Origin: Candidula unifasciata
Taxonomy: Eukaryota; Mollusca; Gastropoda; Stylommatophora; Geomitridae
NCBI GenBank assembly: GCA_905116865.2
Contig: CAJHNH020003168.1
Coordinates: 191,001 to 255,000, forward strand
Direction of reading: 5' to 3'
DNA length: 64,000 nt
Under the pieces are notes generated by a model that saw only the letters and a program-made list of their open reading frames with translations, had not been told where the DNA came from and ran no database searches. Below, one piece after another: positions 49,630 through 62,010 of the stretch (its first letter is position 1; every line of letters starts with the position of its first letter). The position numbers and the translations under genes were made by a program.

Positions 49630-50372
49630 AAAAAAATGACATTGGCATGGAAGAATATCATCAGTGAAACTGATCCAGAACACGAAAGATCGAGATCTGT
49701 GGCGATGCATGAACGCCTACGCCAGCCGGCAAGGCACTTGGGGATGATATGCTTATTGCAGCGAGGAGGGATGAAAATCAAACGAACGGAAACATATGTA
49801 CTTGGGTGCAAACATAAACTGCTCCAATATGCTGAGAGAAGAAATACAATTTAAAATACAATCTGGAAATAAAGTATACTATGCAACACCAAGATAAAAA
49901 TATATCAAACGTTGATAAGTCCAGTTTTCATATATGGCTCTGAAGCTTGAAGCACAACTAAAAAAGATGAAGTCTTATTACAGATTTTCGAAAACAGTTT
50001 TACGACGAATCTTTAGACCCATCAAGTATGCAAACAGCGGGAAATGGAGAGTGAGAAGCAACAACGAAATTCATTTTATGTGTTTAAATCACCATTGATC
50101 ACTGGCATCGTGCGAGCCAATAGACTTAAATTATTGGGGAATCTTTAAAAAAATTCAGATGACAGAGAAACAAAAATTGTATACACGAGGGAGATGAATG
50201 GTTGTAGACCAGGAGGCAGACAAAGAAGACGATAGAGAGATAATGTCCAGACAGACCTGCAAACACTTGGTGTCACCAACTGGAAAAAGATTGCCAACCA
50301 GAGAGATGAATGGAGGCGGGTGATATCTGCAGCAATAAACCTCAAGGGCTCGAAATGCTGAAGAAGAAGAAG
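49630..50372 (+). mobile_element. Two LINE 3' fragments, the second with a GAA tail
   Basis: 49630-49745 matches 51970-52080. 49885-50372 reads REMNGCRPGGRQRRR, DNVQTDLQTLGVTNWKKIAN, QRDEWRRVISAAINL and ends tgaagaagaagaagaatg, with stops in between. Confidence 0.75.
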
Positions 50373-50444
50373 AATGAACCAGAATTTTGGGTCATCAATC
50401 AATCAATCAGGTGCCGTCTCCGCAATGAAGGTTGGCTGCAATGG

Positions 50445-51150
50445 ATCTTCAACAAGCCCTGTCTCTTGCCCTTGATGTACACTCACTCATACTGCTGTTC
50501 GTCCATCTCTTGATGTTATCCTCCCACTTGTAACGCTGTCTGCTTTTTGCACGCCTACCTTGAACCTTTCCCTCTAGGATGATCTTTACAATACTGTTAT
50601 GTCTTTTAATGTGGCCAAAATATTTCACTTGTCTCTTTTTTATTTCACATAGCAACTCTCTTTTCATTCCCAATTTCCTCAGTATCATTGTATTTGATAG
50701 CTTTTGTTTCCATGAAATACGACCTAATCTTCTGTATATCCACATCTCCAAAGAATTGATACGATTCTCCAGTTGTTTGTTCATTGTCCATGTCTCTGTG
50801 CCATACAGTAAGGTTGAGAATACATAACATTTGACAATTCTCATTTTTAATGCATTGCTTATTTCTCTTGATGTCAGTAACTTTTGCATGTTGTTGAAAA
50901 TGTTTTTGGCCATCCCTATTCTTTTCTTGACTTCTGTTTCACTTCTGCCCTCACATGTTATTACTTGTCAAAGATATAAGCAATTTTTAACTTGTTCCAA
51001 TTTCACCCCGTTCACTGTGATATTCATTGTTAACTGAATATTTTCTTTGCTAAATATCATGGCTTTTGTCTTTTTCAAATTTATATCTAATCCAAATTCT
51101 GCACTCCTTCTGTTTACTTGCCTATGGATCATGCTGATATTATCAATGCC
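50445..51150 (-). mobile_element. LINE RT C-terminal fragment, long
   Basis: A 154-codon minus frame: KMRIVKCYVFSTLLYGTETW, WIYRRLGRISWKQKLSNTMI, KRQVKYFGHIKRH. An upstream segment (51150-50970) reads AEFGLDINLKKTKAMIFSKE, the RT thumb-proximal region. One frameshift near 50960. Confidence 0.88.
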
Positions 51151-51390
51151 CTCAGAGAAATGGGAAGGATAGAGGACTTTGGTGGCAGGAATCACTCGCC
51201 AGAAAGACTTGGGAATTAAGATCGGCACAGCAAAAACGAGTGCCGGACGCGTCAGAAGACTTGTTAATCAACATAGAACTGGTACTATTAGCCATCGGAC
51301 GTTGGGGTTCATACTGAGGGGAGGATCTGAGCACCTATGGACATGTCCGGAGTGCAATGACGATAACCCAATTAACTAACTAACTAACTA
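51135..51390 (+). mobile_element. Family G LINE 3' end
   Basis: ARNHSPERLGN-like decay, then VRRLVNQHRTGTISHRTLGF, EHLWTCPECNDDNPIN, ending with (TAAC)n at 51371-51392. The tail differs from the other copies and matches the end of the 55985 copy. Confidence 0.75.
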
Positions 51391-51739
51391 ACAAAGTTCA
51401 CTTGTTTACTTGGGTCATGCAAATTATAAAACGTGTGCACCGCTCTATGGAAATTCCCAGAAAACAGTGTATACTCACCTTTACCCTTTCCCCAACAAAA
51501 ATCGTCTGACTTTCTGTTCCCTTATTTTTTCCCCCTTTTCCTTTAATTTTATTTCAGTTTGTCTTTGATCAAGAAAAAACATTAGGAACAAAATACGTCG
51601 ATGCTTAACGCGTGTAACGGTTACATGTGGTATGTATTACTAATTGTATGTCTTTTTACTGTACATATTTCAAGCGCTATAGTGGTATGGTAGTAAATCT
51701 TGGAATGTGAGCAGACAAATTAAGAGTTTGTAAGTAAAT

Positions 51740-52345
51740 TGAGATGTGGTTCTTGAGAAAAATGTTGCGAATACCTTGGACTGCCAGAATAACTAACAAT
51801 GATTGCCTGGAAATGGCTAATGAAAAGAACATTATATGCAACAATGAGAAGAAGACAGTTCTTTAATCATGTGATGAGAAAAGGAGCACTGGAAAATGTG
51901 ACGACTGGAAAGATCACTGGTAGAAGAAGCAGAGGCCGACAATGAGAAATGATGGTAGATATTTTGAGACAGTGGCATGGAAGAATAGCATCACTAGAAT
52001 TATCGAGAACACCAAACATCGAGATCTGTGGAGATGCATGAATGCATACGCTAGCTGGCAAGGCACTTGATGATGATGGCGGTGGTCTGCAGAAAAACGG
52101 TGGTTTGAGTTGGGAGAGGGTAAGAGGGGGGCATGGAGTCGTTTGCAATTGCCGAAAAACGAGGCATATGCCGAAACTGGATACAGGGAATTGGAGATGC
52201 GCTGGATATGAAAGCACATAGGGCTGGAGAAAGAGAGATTTTCAGTCGTGCCGTGAAGAGAGCCAGGTTCTGCAGAAGACATGCTGATTGACTGCTTGAT
52301 TGATAGTCCATGGTATAAACCACACCGTATTGTTTAGGCAAAAGT
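51740..52345 (+). mobile_element. LINE RT C-terminal fragments, frameshifted
   Basis: First part like 38800-39255 (TLDCQNNQQ decay, then EKEHWKM and WHGRIASLELSRTPN-like). Second part 52080-52345 like 52680-53005 (RNWIQGIGDALDMKAHRAGE). Confidence 0.7.
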
Positions 52346-52381
52346 AGTAGCAGTAATTTGGGTTCATTATTATTATCCTAC

Positions 52382-52650
52382 CTCAGATGACGTCTCAGGA
52401 CAGTCCAACATTTTGTAAAGTGGTAAGACTGGGTTTCCCGGCTTTCTAATGGTTTTAACGACCCCAAAGCATCTAGAACTGGCCCGAACCCGAACCCACC
52501 TACGTCCCACGAGAGTGTGCAGCCTAGGTCCCACGACAACATTCCGCCTAGGTCCCACGACTGCATGCAGCATATCTACCACCCCCCGAAATATGAGACT
52601 GTCCCGTGACCTGTGGATTTCCCTTGTTTGGGGTAGGATATTAATAAAGC
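52382..52650 (+). repeat. Interspersed repeat family F, copy 1
   Basis: Contains two to three internal ~25-bp units (cctaggtcccacgac + aac/tgc...) and ends 'gtaggatattaataaagcac'. Inverted relative to 60690-60965. Confidence 0.75.
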
Positions 52651-52679
52651 ACTGTAATTTTGTCTAGCAGTAACTTTTG

Positions 52680-53005
52680 GGCTGTATTGAGATATAAAAA
52701 TTATGTCAAGAAGATAATCAACATTCTACAGGAGTTAAACATCGAGGAGAACTGGCTCATAAACAGCATCCTCTCCGGAAAGTTGAAGTTTTTGTGTGTG
52801 GCCACATTTAAATGTCATGGTGGCTTGGAAAAGACGTTGATGAAGGGCATAGTTTGTGGAAGCCGAGGCAGGGGTCGACCTATGCGAAGATGGATACAGG
52901 ACATTGAAGATGCATTGGAAATAAAAGCATGTAAGGCTGAAGAGCTGGCTGCGAAAAGGGATACTTTCAGGCGTGCCGTGAAGAGAGCGACGTTCTGATT
53001 GATAA
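52680..53005 (+). mobile_element. LINE RT C-terminal fragment
   Basis: 112 open codons: NILQELNIEENWLINSILSG, HGGLEKTLMKGIVCGSRGRG, RPMRRWIQDIEDALEIKACK, FRRAVKRATF then a stop. Confidence 0.85.
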
Positions 53006-53690
53006 GGCGCTAGCGGGTAAAGATTAAACTGGAGAGAAGTATCTCACGACATTGTGCTCCTTGTCCGTTCGCCGCAGAGGGACCCCATAACCTACAGGGA
53101 AATGGAGGAATTTGAAACTCCTTTACATTCTAGCACTGGCACCACTCGTATACCACGAGTGTGCACCAGTGTCGTCCGCACGACCCGAACTTGGGTACGC
53201 CATATTAGTTCACCATCTTTTTCTGAACGCTCTTTGAACACTTTCGTGTCTGATTCCTTCGTTTCTCCCATTACTACTGGCACTAACCCCCCCCCCCCTT
53301 TCCCCCCTTTCCCTTCTACCCAGGCTACTGACCCAGATTCAACCCCCCCCCCCCTTTTTTTTTTTTTTACATACTAGCTGACCTTTCAATGATGCTTGTT
53401 CAGGCTGGTCGACATTGCTCAATGTTAGAGGGGTGTCTCGGTGTATTTTTGTAATCACGAAGGTTTTGCGTTGCGTGTTAATTGTTCTTCTGCGAACAGC
53501 GGTCGCCAACTTTGCGTTCTCACCCGTAAGCAGAATTAGTGTCTGTTGGGGGTAATTGACAGCCGTCTTTGATTTTCAGTAGGAAATGAGTTTATTCCAG
53601 CTGTCAGCGTTGGCGTGCGCGAGGAGGTTAGCACTGCGTGTCTGCAGCAACGCAGCGTTTTGCGGGCCACTTCCAAATATTAAGAAGTCT
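53006..53690. other. Unassigned intergenic DNA with C/T homopolymers
   Basis: A 107-codon Pro-rich frame at 53054-53377 crosses C runs (53287-53296, 53344-53353) and a T run; it is not supported as a gene. Confidence 0.5.
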
Positions 53691-53694
53691 GAAA

Positions 53695-53860
53695 CCACGG
53701 GTCATAGAATTAATCAAGTAACAGAAAGTGTATATTTATAGGGACATAGAATGCACTCTCTTGTGGGACCTAGGCTCAGTGTTTGGAGGGGGGGGGTGGG
53801 GGAGGGTTAGGGCCAGTTGTACATGTTATGGGGTCGTTAAAAGAGCTCGCATCCTATAAT
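53695..53860 (-). repeat. Interspersed repeat family F, copy 2 (partial)
   Basis: 'cactctcttgtgggacctag', a G-rich stretch at 53787-53805, then 'tacatgttatggggtcgtta'. Same orientation as the 60690 copy. Confidence 0.6.
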
Positions 53861-54044
53861 ATAGAGCACGCTTGGTCGCCGGTAAGAGCGTCGGCGCAAT
53901 ACAACGTCGTAGCAAACTGACACCCCTGCTACTTAAACTTGCCCGTCTCATAGATTGAGACGCATGAATGAACGTCAAATCAGAATTTCCTGGCCCGACT
54001 ACGTCACTCATAAGTGTGTAGCTGGACCCGAGTTCGTTACGTGT

Positions 54045-54225
54045 ACCTCTGACTTATTTGTATGCAGACTGTTGGTTCCTAGCCTCTCAGGCAGATGCTC
54101 TCTGACTTCAAAGGAAACACCAAATTAGTCGGCTCTTACGACATACTTGCTTGGAAGACAGTGGATATATTCTAGATTCCCCACAGTGAGGCCCCGTAAC
54201 CCAAATGGGGATGTTTGATACTAAA
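54045..54225 (-). mobile_element. SINE-A copy, partial
   Basis: Antisense: 'cttatttgtatgcagactgt', 'ctctcaggcagatgctctct', 'ttagtcggctcttacgacat'. Confidence 0.7.
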
Positions 54226-54491
54226 AAAAAGAAATTTTTTATGAAAAGCATGTATTTCTAAGGCCCTAAATGTGCATACATTTTTTTGAGACGAGCGTCT
54301 TTCTTAGGTTGATGATTGCCTGCCACCTCAAGCATGTCCCACCTGAAGGCGGATATCCCACAGCCAAGGCAAGGCAAAGCCTACGATCCTTCCCCTCCGA
54401 GACACCCGTCTCTCACCCCACAATGGAGATGGGCGCAGAAGAACGTGGTCGACGTGCGGTTCATACAGGTAAATTACTGACAGCTAATGGT

Positions 54492-54727
54492 TAGGTTAGT
54501 TGCGTATCCTTTATAGGACGTTGCAGAACCAACCCCAACAGCCACTGGCTGTTGTGTGGTTTTTCTAGGCAAATTTACGTCCAGTAGTTTGCCATTGCTT
54601 TCTCGACGGTCGGCTTTCTTGGTACCACTGTCGAAACCAACGCAAGGCACATGGCCCGCAGCTGGGATCGAACCCGGCATCCCGGTATTACGAAGCGTTC
54701 CCATCGTCTTAGCCACAGAGCCGACGA
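54492..54727 (-). mobile_element. SINE-B copy, full length
   Basis: On the minus strand: 'cggctctgtggctaagacga' (A box), 'ggttcgatcccagctg' (B box), body and end 'ggatacgcaactaacc'. Reference copy. Confidence 0.8.
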
Positions 54728-54943
54728 CAGCTAATGAGAATCGTCAAATAAATTGAATGTATACTCAGTCCTGCTATATGGTGCAGAAACCTGTACTATG
54801 CACAAGCAACTAGAAAATCGAATGAGTCTCTAGACATGCGGGAGTACAGAAGAATAGGTCATATTTCATGGAAACAAAAACCATCAAATACAGATGTTCT
54901 GCAATGGTTATAAATGAAAAAAAATATTACTGAAAGAAATTTT

Positions 54944-55061
<118 letters not shown>

Positions 55062-55191
55062 TTGGAGCTCTTTTGGTCACATTAAAAGATATAACACGCT
55101 TTTTAAAACCATACTGGAGGGAGGAGAGGTCGACGGCAAAATAGCAAGAGGTAGGCAACGATAGAATTTGGGGGACACAACATCAAGAGAA

Positions 55192-55448
55192 TTGGATTGG
55201 ATTGGCTTTTTACCCCACCAGGACATCACACAAGCGATAAACACCCGATGACACAAAGTGCCACCATGCGGATGAGGATCACCGTGGAGAGGTCCCAGAA
55301 ACCGCGTTCAGACATTTGGCCATAATGATGACCTGCCTATATTACGGCCCCTGGCAAAAGCCAGAGTGGGGCTTCAAATAACAAAAAATAACGTCCTAAG
55401 AAGGACGTAAGGATATATATAATAGTCGTGGACTATTGTTTTTTGTGT
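55192..55448. mobile_element. 257-bp insertion with 12-bp target site duplication
   Basis: Flanked by acatcaagagaa at 55180-55191 and 55449-55460. The left end carries an (attgg)n-like repeat. Near the right end is a small palindrome ('cgtcctaagaaggacgt' at about 55391-55407). The perfect duplication and simple-repeat end fit LINE-driven retroposition of a SINE, with the tail at the left (minus orientation). No pol III boxes recognised. Confidence 0.8.
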
Positions 55449-55680
55449 ACATCAAGAGAAGGACGGGCAGCAGTTTTATAGAGTGTACAACCAGGACAAG
55501 AGACAGAGCATGCTGAAGATCTATTGCTGCCAACCTTCACTGTGGAGGTGGCACCTGATTGATTGATAGGTAAGAATAGGAATGGAGCCGAAACTCAGAC
55601 AACAGCTAAAACAAATACTAATAACACTAGTCGACAGCCAGAATGTACCAGAAAGGACAATAGCTGATCTCGCAGCAGAA

Positions 55681-55984
55681 ACAGGTTTAGACTAAAGGGA
55701 AAAAGGGGGGGGGGGGGTGTGCCAAGCTGGTCATGAATCTTTAGTAGACTTGTTTCTGCAGCGAAGCGCTGTCGTCATTTGAAAGTGCCACTTTCGATTC
55801 CGAGATGGCAGCACTAGCATTACATTTTTACAGTGTTTAACGTTTTCTTCTACATTTCTACTTCTGTACATGCTTGCTGGTCGATACGTTAACTATTTGT
55901 TGATTATACATAATGTTGGATAGAATAACAATTTGCATACATATACTGGGCTAATGTAACAGATGTCTACGTTAGAATAAAGCC
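55681..55984. other. Unassigned intergenic DNA
   Basis: A short poly-G run at 55705-55717. Nothing else recognised. Confidence 0.5.
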
Positions 55985-56705
55985 CGTTGATGGTTGAGGA
56001 AGAGGTTCAATCCTTAATTCTTGAAAATTCTGCTTGCGGGGATGCAGTTATCTACACTGACGGATCCGTCGTTCGACACGTACAAAGTGTACGGGCTTTC
56101 ACGGTCCTGGTTCAAGGAAAAACTATAAAAGAAGATAGTGGGTTTTTGCGTCAACTTCACCTAGTCTGACAATGGAGGTAACAAAAGCAATGATGCGGCT
56201 AGATACACTACATTTCCCCCATGCGTGCCTTCTAAGTGATTCCATGAGCTTGCTTAAAAAGGTAGAGACAGGATGGATTCGAAGAAAATGGTTGAAGTCG
56301 CTGAGGAAATGTCGTCTGAAAGGAATTAGTTTCATCTTTTGTGCCAGGACACTCTGGGGTAAGAGGGAATAAATTAATGGATTGGCTTGCTGGCAGAGCC
56401 ACGCTAAGTACAAGGAGAGCAATGGACCTGCACGATATTCTCAATGCTCTCAAGGAAGCAGGAGGAGGAGATGACTCAGGAAACAAAGCTAAACCGGCTA
56501 CACTCAAGAGACAACAAGAACTTCAGGTCAAAAGAGGTGTCGCCAATCATGTATACTATACAGCTAGCCAAAGAAGAATAGTGAAACCGACACACAATTG
56601 GTGTGATCGGTCACCACATGCTGAGGGATGTACTGAAGATGGGATCCGAGTTCTTATGGGCTTGTCTGATGTGCAACGAAGATAATCTTTCAATTAACTA
56701 ACTAG
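55985..56705 (+). mobile_element. Family G LINE with nearly complete RNase H domain
   Basis: Across shifted frames all four RNase H catalytic positions are visible: VIYTDGSVV (first Asp), TMEVTKAMMRLDTL (Glu), CLLSDSMSLLKKV (second Asp) and PGHSGVRGNKLMDWLAGRA (His...Asp). The C-terminal block and an ...aattaactaactag terminus follow. Several frameshifts; inactive. Confidence 0.85.
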
Positions 56706-56739
56706 GGCCAAATACAAGGAGGCCCGATCTTGAAACGGT

Positions 56740-59700
56740 GGAAACAACTACTCTACGCTAACATAACTAACAAACTTATGGCCAGTTGCTAAGGACATAA
56801 TTAACGAACGTATGACCAATTGCTAATGACATTATTTACGATAGTATGACCAGTTGCTGATGACATAACTAACGAACGTATGACCAGTTGCTAATGACAT
56901 AACTAATGAACGTAGACCAGTTGCTAATGACATAACTAACGAACGTTTGGCTAGCTGCTAATGACATAACTAACGAACGTTTGGCCAGTTGCTAATGACA
57001 TAACTAACGAACGTTTGGCCAGTTGCTAATGACATAACTAACGAACGTTTGGCCAGTTGCTAATGACATAACTAACAAACGTTTGGCCTGTTGGTAAGGA
57101 CCAAACTAACGAACGTTTGGCCAGTTGCTGATGACATAACTAACAAACGTTTGGCTAGTTGCTAATGACATAACTAACGAACGTTTGGCCAGTTACTAAT
57201 TACATAACTAACAAACGTTTGGCTAGTTGCTAATGACATATCTAATAAACGTTTGGCTAGTTGCTAATGACATAACTAACGAACGTTTAGCCAGTTGCTA
57301 ATGACATAAGTAACGAACGTTTTAGCCAGTTGCTAATGACATAACTAACAAACGTTTGGCTAGTTGCTAATGACATAACTAATAAACGTTTGGCTAGTTG
57401 CTAATGACATAACTAATAAACGTTTGGCTAGTTGCTAATGACATAACTAACAAACGTTTGGCTAGTTGCTAATGACATAACTAATAAACGTTTGGCTAGT
57501 TGCTAATGACATAACTGATGAACGTTTGGCCAGTTACTAATGACATAACTAACGAACGTTTGGCCAGTTACTAATGACATAACTAACAAACGTTTGGCTA
57601 GTTGCTAATGACATAACTGATGAACGTTTAGCCAGTTGCTAATGACATAAATAACGAACGTTAGGCCAGTTGCTAATGACATAACTAACAAACGTTTGGC
57701 CAATGGCTGATGACATAATAAACGAACGTATGAATAGTTGCAATTGACATAATTAAAGAACTATGACCAGTTACTAATGACATAACTAACGAACGTATGA
57801 CCAGTCGCTAATGACATAATTAACGAACGTATGACCAGTTGCTTATGGCATAATTAACGAACATATGACCAGTTGCTATTGACATAATTAACGAACGTAT
57901 AACCAGTTGCTGATGACATAATTAACGAACGTATAACCAGTTGCTAATGACATAATTAACGAACGTATGACCAGTTGCTTTTGACATAATTAACGAACGT
58001 ATGACCAGTTGCTAATGACATAACTAACGAACGTATGACCAGTTGCTAATGACATAATTAACGAACGTATAACCAGTTGCTAATGACATAATTAACGAAC
58101 GTATGACCAGTTGCTAATGACATAACTAACGAACGTATGACCAGTTGCTAATGACATAACTAATGAACGTATGACCAGTTGCTGATGACATAACTAACGA
58201 ACGTATGACCAGTTGCTAATGACATAATTAATGAACGTATGACCAGTTGCTAAGGACGTAACTAACGAACGTATGACCAGTTGCTAAGAACATAAATAAC
58301 GAACGTATGACCAGGCGTTAATGACATAATTAACAAACGTATGACCAGTTGCTAAGGACATAACTAATGAATGTATGACCAGTTGCTAATGACATTATTT
58401 ACGAACGTATGACCAGTTGCTAATGACATAATTAACAAACGTTTGGCTAGTTGCTAATGACATAACTAATAAACGTTTGGCTAGTTGCTAATGACATAAC
58501 TAACGAACGTTTAGCCAGTTGCTAATGACATAACTAACGAACGTTTAGCCAGTTGCTAATGACATAACTAACAATCGTTTGGCCAGTTGCTAATGACATA
58601 ACTAATGAAAGTTTGGCTAGTTGCTAAGGACGTAACTAACGAACGTATGACCAGTTGCTAAGAACATAAATAACGAACGTATGACCAGGCGCTAATGACA
58701 TAATTAACAAACGTATGACCAGTTGCTAAGGACATAACTAACGAACGTATAACCAGTTGCTTATGACATAATTAACGAACATATGACCAGTTGCTGATGA
58801 CATAATTAATGAACGTATGACCAGTTGCTGATGACACAATAAACGAACGTATGACCAGTTGCAATTGACATAATTAAAGAACTATGACCAGTTACGAATG
58901 ACATAACTAACGAACGTATGACCAGTTGCTATTGACATAATTAACGAACGTATAACCAGTTGCTGATGACATAATTAACGAACGTATGACCAGTTGCTTT
59001 TGACATAATTAACGAACGTATTACCAGTTGCTAATGACATAACTAATGAAAGTTTGGCTAGTTGCTAAGGACGTAACTAACGAACGTATGACCAGTTGCT
59101 AAGGACATAACTAACGAACGTATGACCAGTTGCTAAGGACATAACTAACGAACGTATGACCAGTTGCTAATGAAATAATTAACGAACGTATGGCTAGTTG
59201 TAAATGACATTATTTACGAAAGTATGACCAGTTGCTAATGACATAATTAACGAACGTATGACCAGTTGCTAATGACATAACTAACGAACGTATGACCAGT
59301 TGCTAATGACATAATTAATGAACGTATGACCAGTTGCTAATGACATAACTAACGAACGTATGACCAGTTGCTAATGACATAATTAACGAACGTATGACCA
59401 GTTGCTAATGACATAATTAATGAACGTATGACCAGTTGCTAATGACATAACTAACGAACGTATGACCAGTTGCTAATGACATAATTAACGAACGTATGAC
59501 CAGTTGCTAATGACATAACTAATGAACGTATGACCAGTTGCTAATGACATAATTAACGAACGTATGACCAGTTGCTAATGACATAACTAATGAACGTATG
59601 ACCAGTTGCTAATGACATAACTAATGAACGTATGACCAGTTGCTAATGACATAACTAACGAACGTATGACCAGTTGCTAATGACATAACTAACGAACGTA

Positions 59701-60535
59701 TGACCAGTTGATAATGAAATAATTAACGAACGTATGACCAGTTGATAATGACATAACTAATGAACGTATGACCAGTTGCTAATGACATAACTAACGAACG
59801 TATGACCAGTTGCTAATGACATAATTAATGAACGTATGACCAGTTGCTAATGACATAACTAACGAACGTATGACCAGTTGCTAATGACATAATTAACGAA
59901 CGTATGACCAGTTGCTAATGACATAATTAATGAACGTATGACCAGTTGCTAATGACATAACTAACGAACGTATGACCAGTTGCTAATGACATAATTAACG
60001 AACGTATGACCAGTTGCTAATGACATAACTAATGAACGTATGACCAGTTGCTAATGACATAATTAACGAACGTATGACCAGTTGCTAATGACATAACTAA
60101 TGAACGTATGACCAGTTGCTAATGACATAACTAATGAACGTATGACCAGTTGCTAATGACATAACTAACGAACGTATGACCAGTTGCTAATGACATAACT
60201 AACGAACGTATGACCAGTTGATAATGAAATAATTAACGAACGTATGACCAGTTGATAATGACATAACTAATGAACGTATGACCAGTTGCTAATGACATAA
60301 TCAACGAACGTATGACCAGTTGCTAATGACATAACTAATGAACGTATGACCAGTTGCTAATGACATAACTAATGAACGTATGACCAGTTGCTAATGACAT
60401 AATTAACGAACGTATGACCAGTTGCTAATGTCATAACTAACGAACGTATGACCAGTTGCTAATGTCATAATTAACGAATGTATGACCAGTTGCTAATGAC
60501 ATAATTAACGAACATATGACTGGTTGCTGATGACA
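56740..60535. repeat. 34-bp satellite, about 111 units, with 15-unit higher-order repeat
   Basis: Units like tgaccagttgctaatgacat plus aactaacgaacgta. Two main subtypes exist (tatgaccag and tttggc(c/t)ag). In the right part, variant order repeats every 510 bp: 'ataatgaaat' at 59711 and 60221, and a ctaacgaacg/ataattaatg pair at 59281 and 59791. Ends only about 30 bp before the GST acceptor. Confidence 0.97.
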
Positions 60536-60565
60536 TTTACAGTTAAACATGTTATTTATTCGCAG

Positions 60566-60666
60566 AGAACTATGCTACTGGGCTTCTCCAAATTTAAAAT
60601 ATTGTCAAGGACGAAGAAAGGTCGCGCTGAACTGATTCGTCTGCTGCTAACGTATGCAGATATTCC
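60566..60666 (+). CDS. GST-like exon 1 (first recognisable)
   Basis: Acceptor ttattcgcag ends at 60565, immediately after the satellite; donor gtaagt at 60667. The frame is also open upstream of the ATG (AGA ACT), so coding from an earlier exon cannot be excluded. Confidence 0.8.
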
Positions 60667-61247
60667 GTAAGTATCGTATAGAATAATTCTGAAAGGTGCT
60701 TTATTAATATCCTAGCAGAGAAAATCCATTGGTCACGGGGCAGTCTAAAATTTCAGGGGGTGGTAGATAAGCTGCATACAGTCGTGGGACCTAGCTGCAT
60801 TCACTCGTGGGACCCAGGCTGCATTCACTCGTGGGACCTAGGCTGCACTCTTTCGTGGGACGTAGGTGGGTTGTGTTTGGGGCCGAATCTACATGTTTTG
60901 TCGGGGGCAAAAATAAAATCATAACCTTCACAGTCCGACAGCACCAGCCATTCGACCCCAAGTCCTCAGACTCAAAAAGCCCTTGTGTCAAAGACAGGCA
61001 GTAATGCAGTGTGACCTTCTTGACTTTCTCTGGTACATTTCTGCGCAGGTTTGACGATCATCTGTTGCGAGATTTAGACTGGAAATGCCTGATGTGTAAA
61101 ATGCCGTATGGAAATCTGCCTGTTCTGTGGATAGATCACAATGTGTATGGCGAACCCAGTGCTATCATCCGGTTTCTAGCTCGCCATCTTGGTCTTCTTG
61201 GAAACAGCGAGACTGAATCTTTAACAGCCGAAGCCGTCCTTCACCAG
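60572..61247 (+). CDS. Sigma-class GST / S-crystallin-like protein, N-terminal two exons (partial)
   Basis: Exons 60566-60666 and 61049-61247 join in phase (split Pro codon) to encode 98 residues from the ATG at 60572. KGRAELIRLLLTYADIPFDD matches the first helix of sigma GSTs. Then come MPYGNLPVLWIDHNV and GEPSAIIRFLARHLGLLGNS, the cis-Pro strand and the glutathione-binding Glu-Ser turn. By family knowledge these proteins conjugate glutathione, isomerise prostaglandin H, or serve as lens crystallins in molluscs. The family's catalytic Tyr (YF before the GRAE motif) aligns with Ser in KILSRTKKGRAE, suggesting loss of ordinary activity or an alternative N-terminal exon. The donor after VLHQ is gttaga. 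No C-terminal domain exon is seen by 64000, so the gene is either cut by the window or broken. Confidence 0.85.
60690..60965 (-). repeat. Interspersed repeat family F, copy 3, in GST intron
   Basis: 'ggtgctttattaatatccta' then three ~25-bp units containing 'tcgtgggacctaggctgca'. Reverse of 52382-52650. Confidence 0.75.
61049..61247 (+). CDS. GST-like exon 2
   Basis: Acceptor tttctgcgcag, 199 nt, first G completes the Pro codon, then FDDHLLRDLDWKCLMCKMPY through AEAVLHQ. Ends in phase 0. Confidence 0.88.
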
Positions 61248-61429
61248 GTTAGAGGTTGTAAGGTTCAAGGTCGCAAATTTAGAGAAATTAAACTTATATG
61301 TCTTTCCTCTGCGGGCTTCTACCTAAAGGTTGCCGTCACCCCTGACCCTGCCTTAACATCCCACCTTCTTAGGTCACTCCCAGTCCAGTATACTTCAAAT
61401 TGTGGATTGTCGTCTCTAATATTGTCATG

Positions 61430-62010
61430 TGTGGATTGTCCTGTCAGGGATTGTCGTGTCTAGGATTGTCATGTTTGAATTGTCCTGTCTGGATTTGTAA
61501 TGTGTTGAGTGTCTGTCTGGTATTGACATGCGCTGATTGTTATGTCTGGGATTATTACGTGTGAATTGCCGTGTCTGGGATTGTCGTATTTGCTATTGTC
61601 GTGTCTGGGATTGTCATGTTTGGGATTGTTATGTCTGGGATTCTGGCGTCTGGGAGTGTCGTGTCTGGGATTGTCGTGACTGGGATTATTATGTCTCGGA
61701 TTGTCGTGTCTAGGTTTGTTATGTCTGAGAATGTCGTGCCTGTGATTGTCGTGTCTGGGATTGTCGTGTCTGGTATTGTCGTGTTTGGGTTTGTCATGTC
61801 TGAAAATGTTATGTCTGAGATTGTCGTGTCTGGAATTGTCATGTCTGGAGTTGTCATGTATGGGATTGTCGTGTCTGGAATTGTTATGTCTAGGATTGTT
61901 ATGTCTAGGATTGTTATGTCTGGGATTATTATGTCTGGGATTGTTATGTCTGGGATTGTTATGTCTGGGATTATTATGTCTAGGATTGTTATGTCTGGGA
62001 TTGTTATGGA
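61430..62010. repeat. 15-bp minisatellite downstream of GST exon 2
   Basis: About 39 units of tgtctgggattgtta with gtcgtg/gttatg variants. The period is a multiple of three, so frames stay open (MSGIV or CLGLL repeats); not a gene. Confidence 0.95.

Noticed and set aside
53054..53377. 107-codon Pro/Thr-rich frame
   Set aside because: Crosses C and T homopolymers and lacks any domain or splice evidence.
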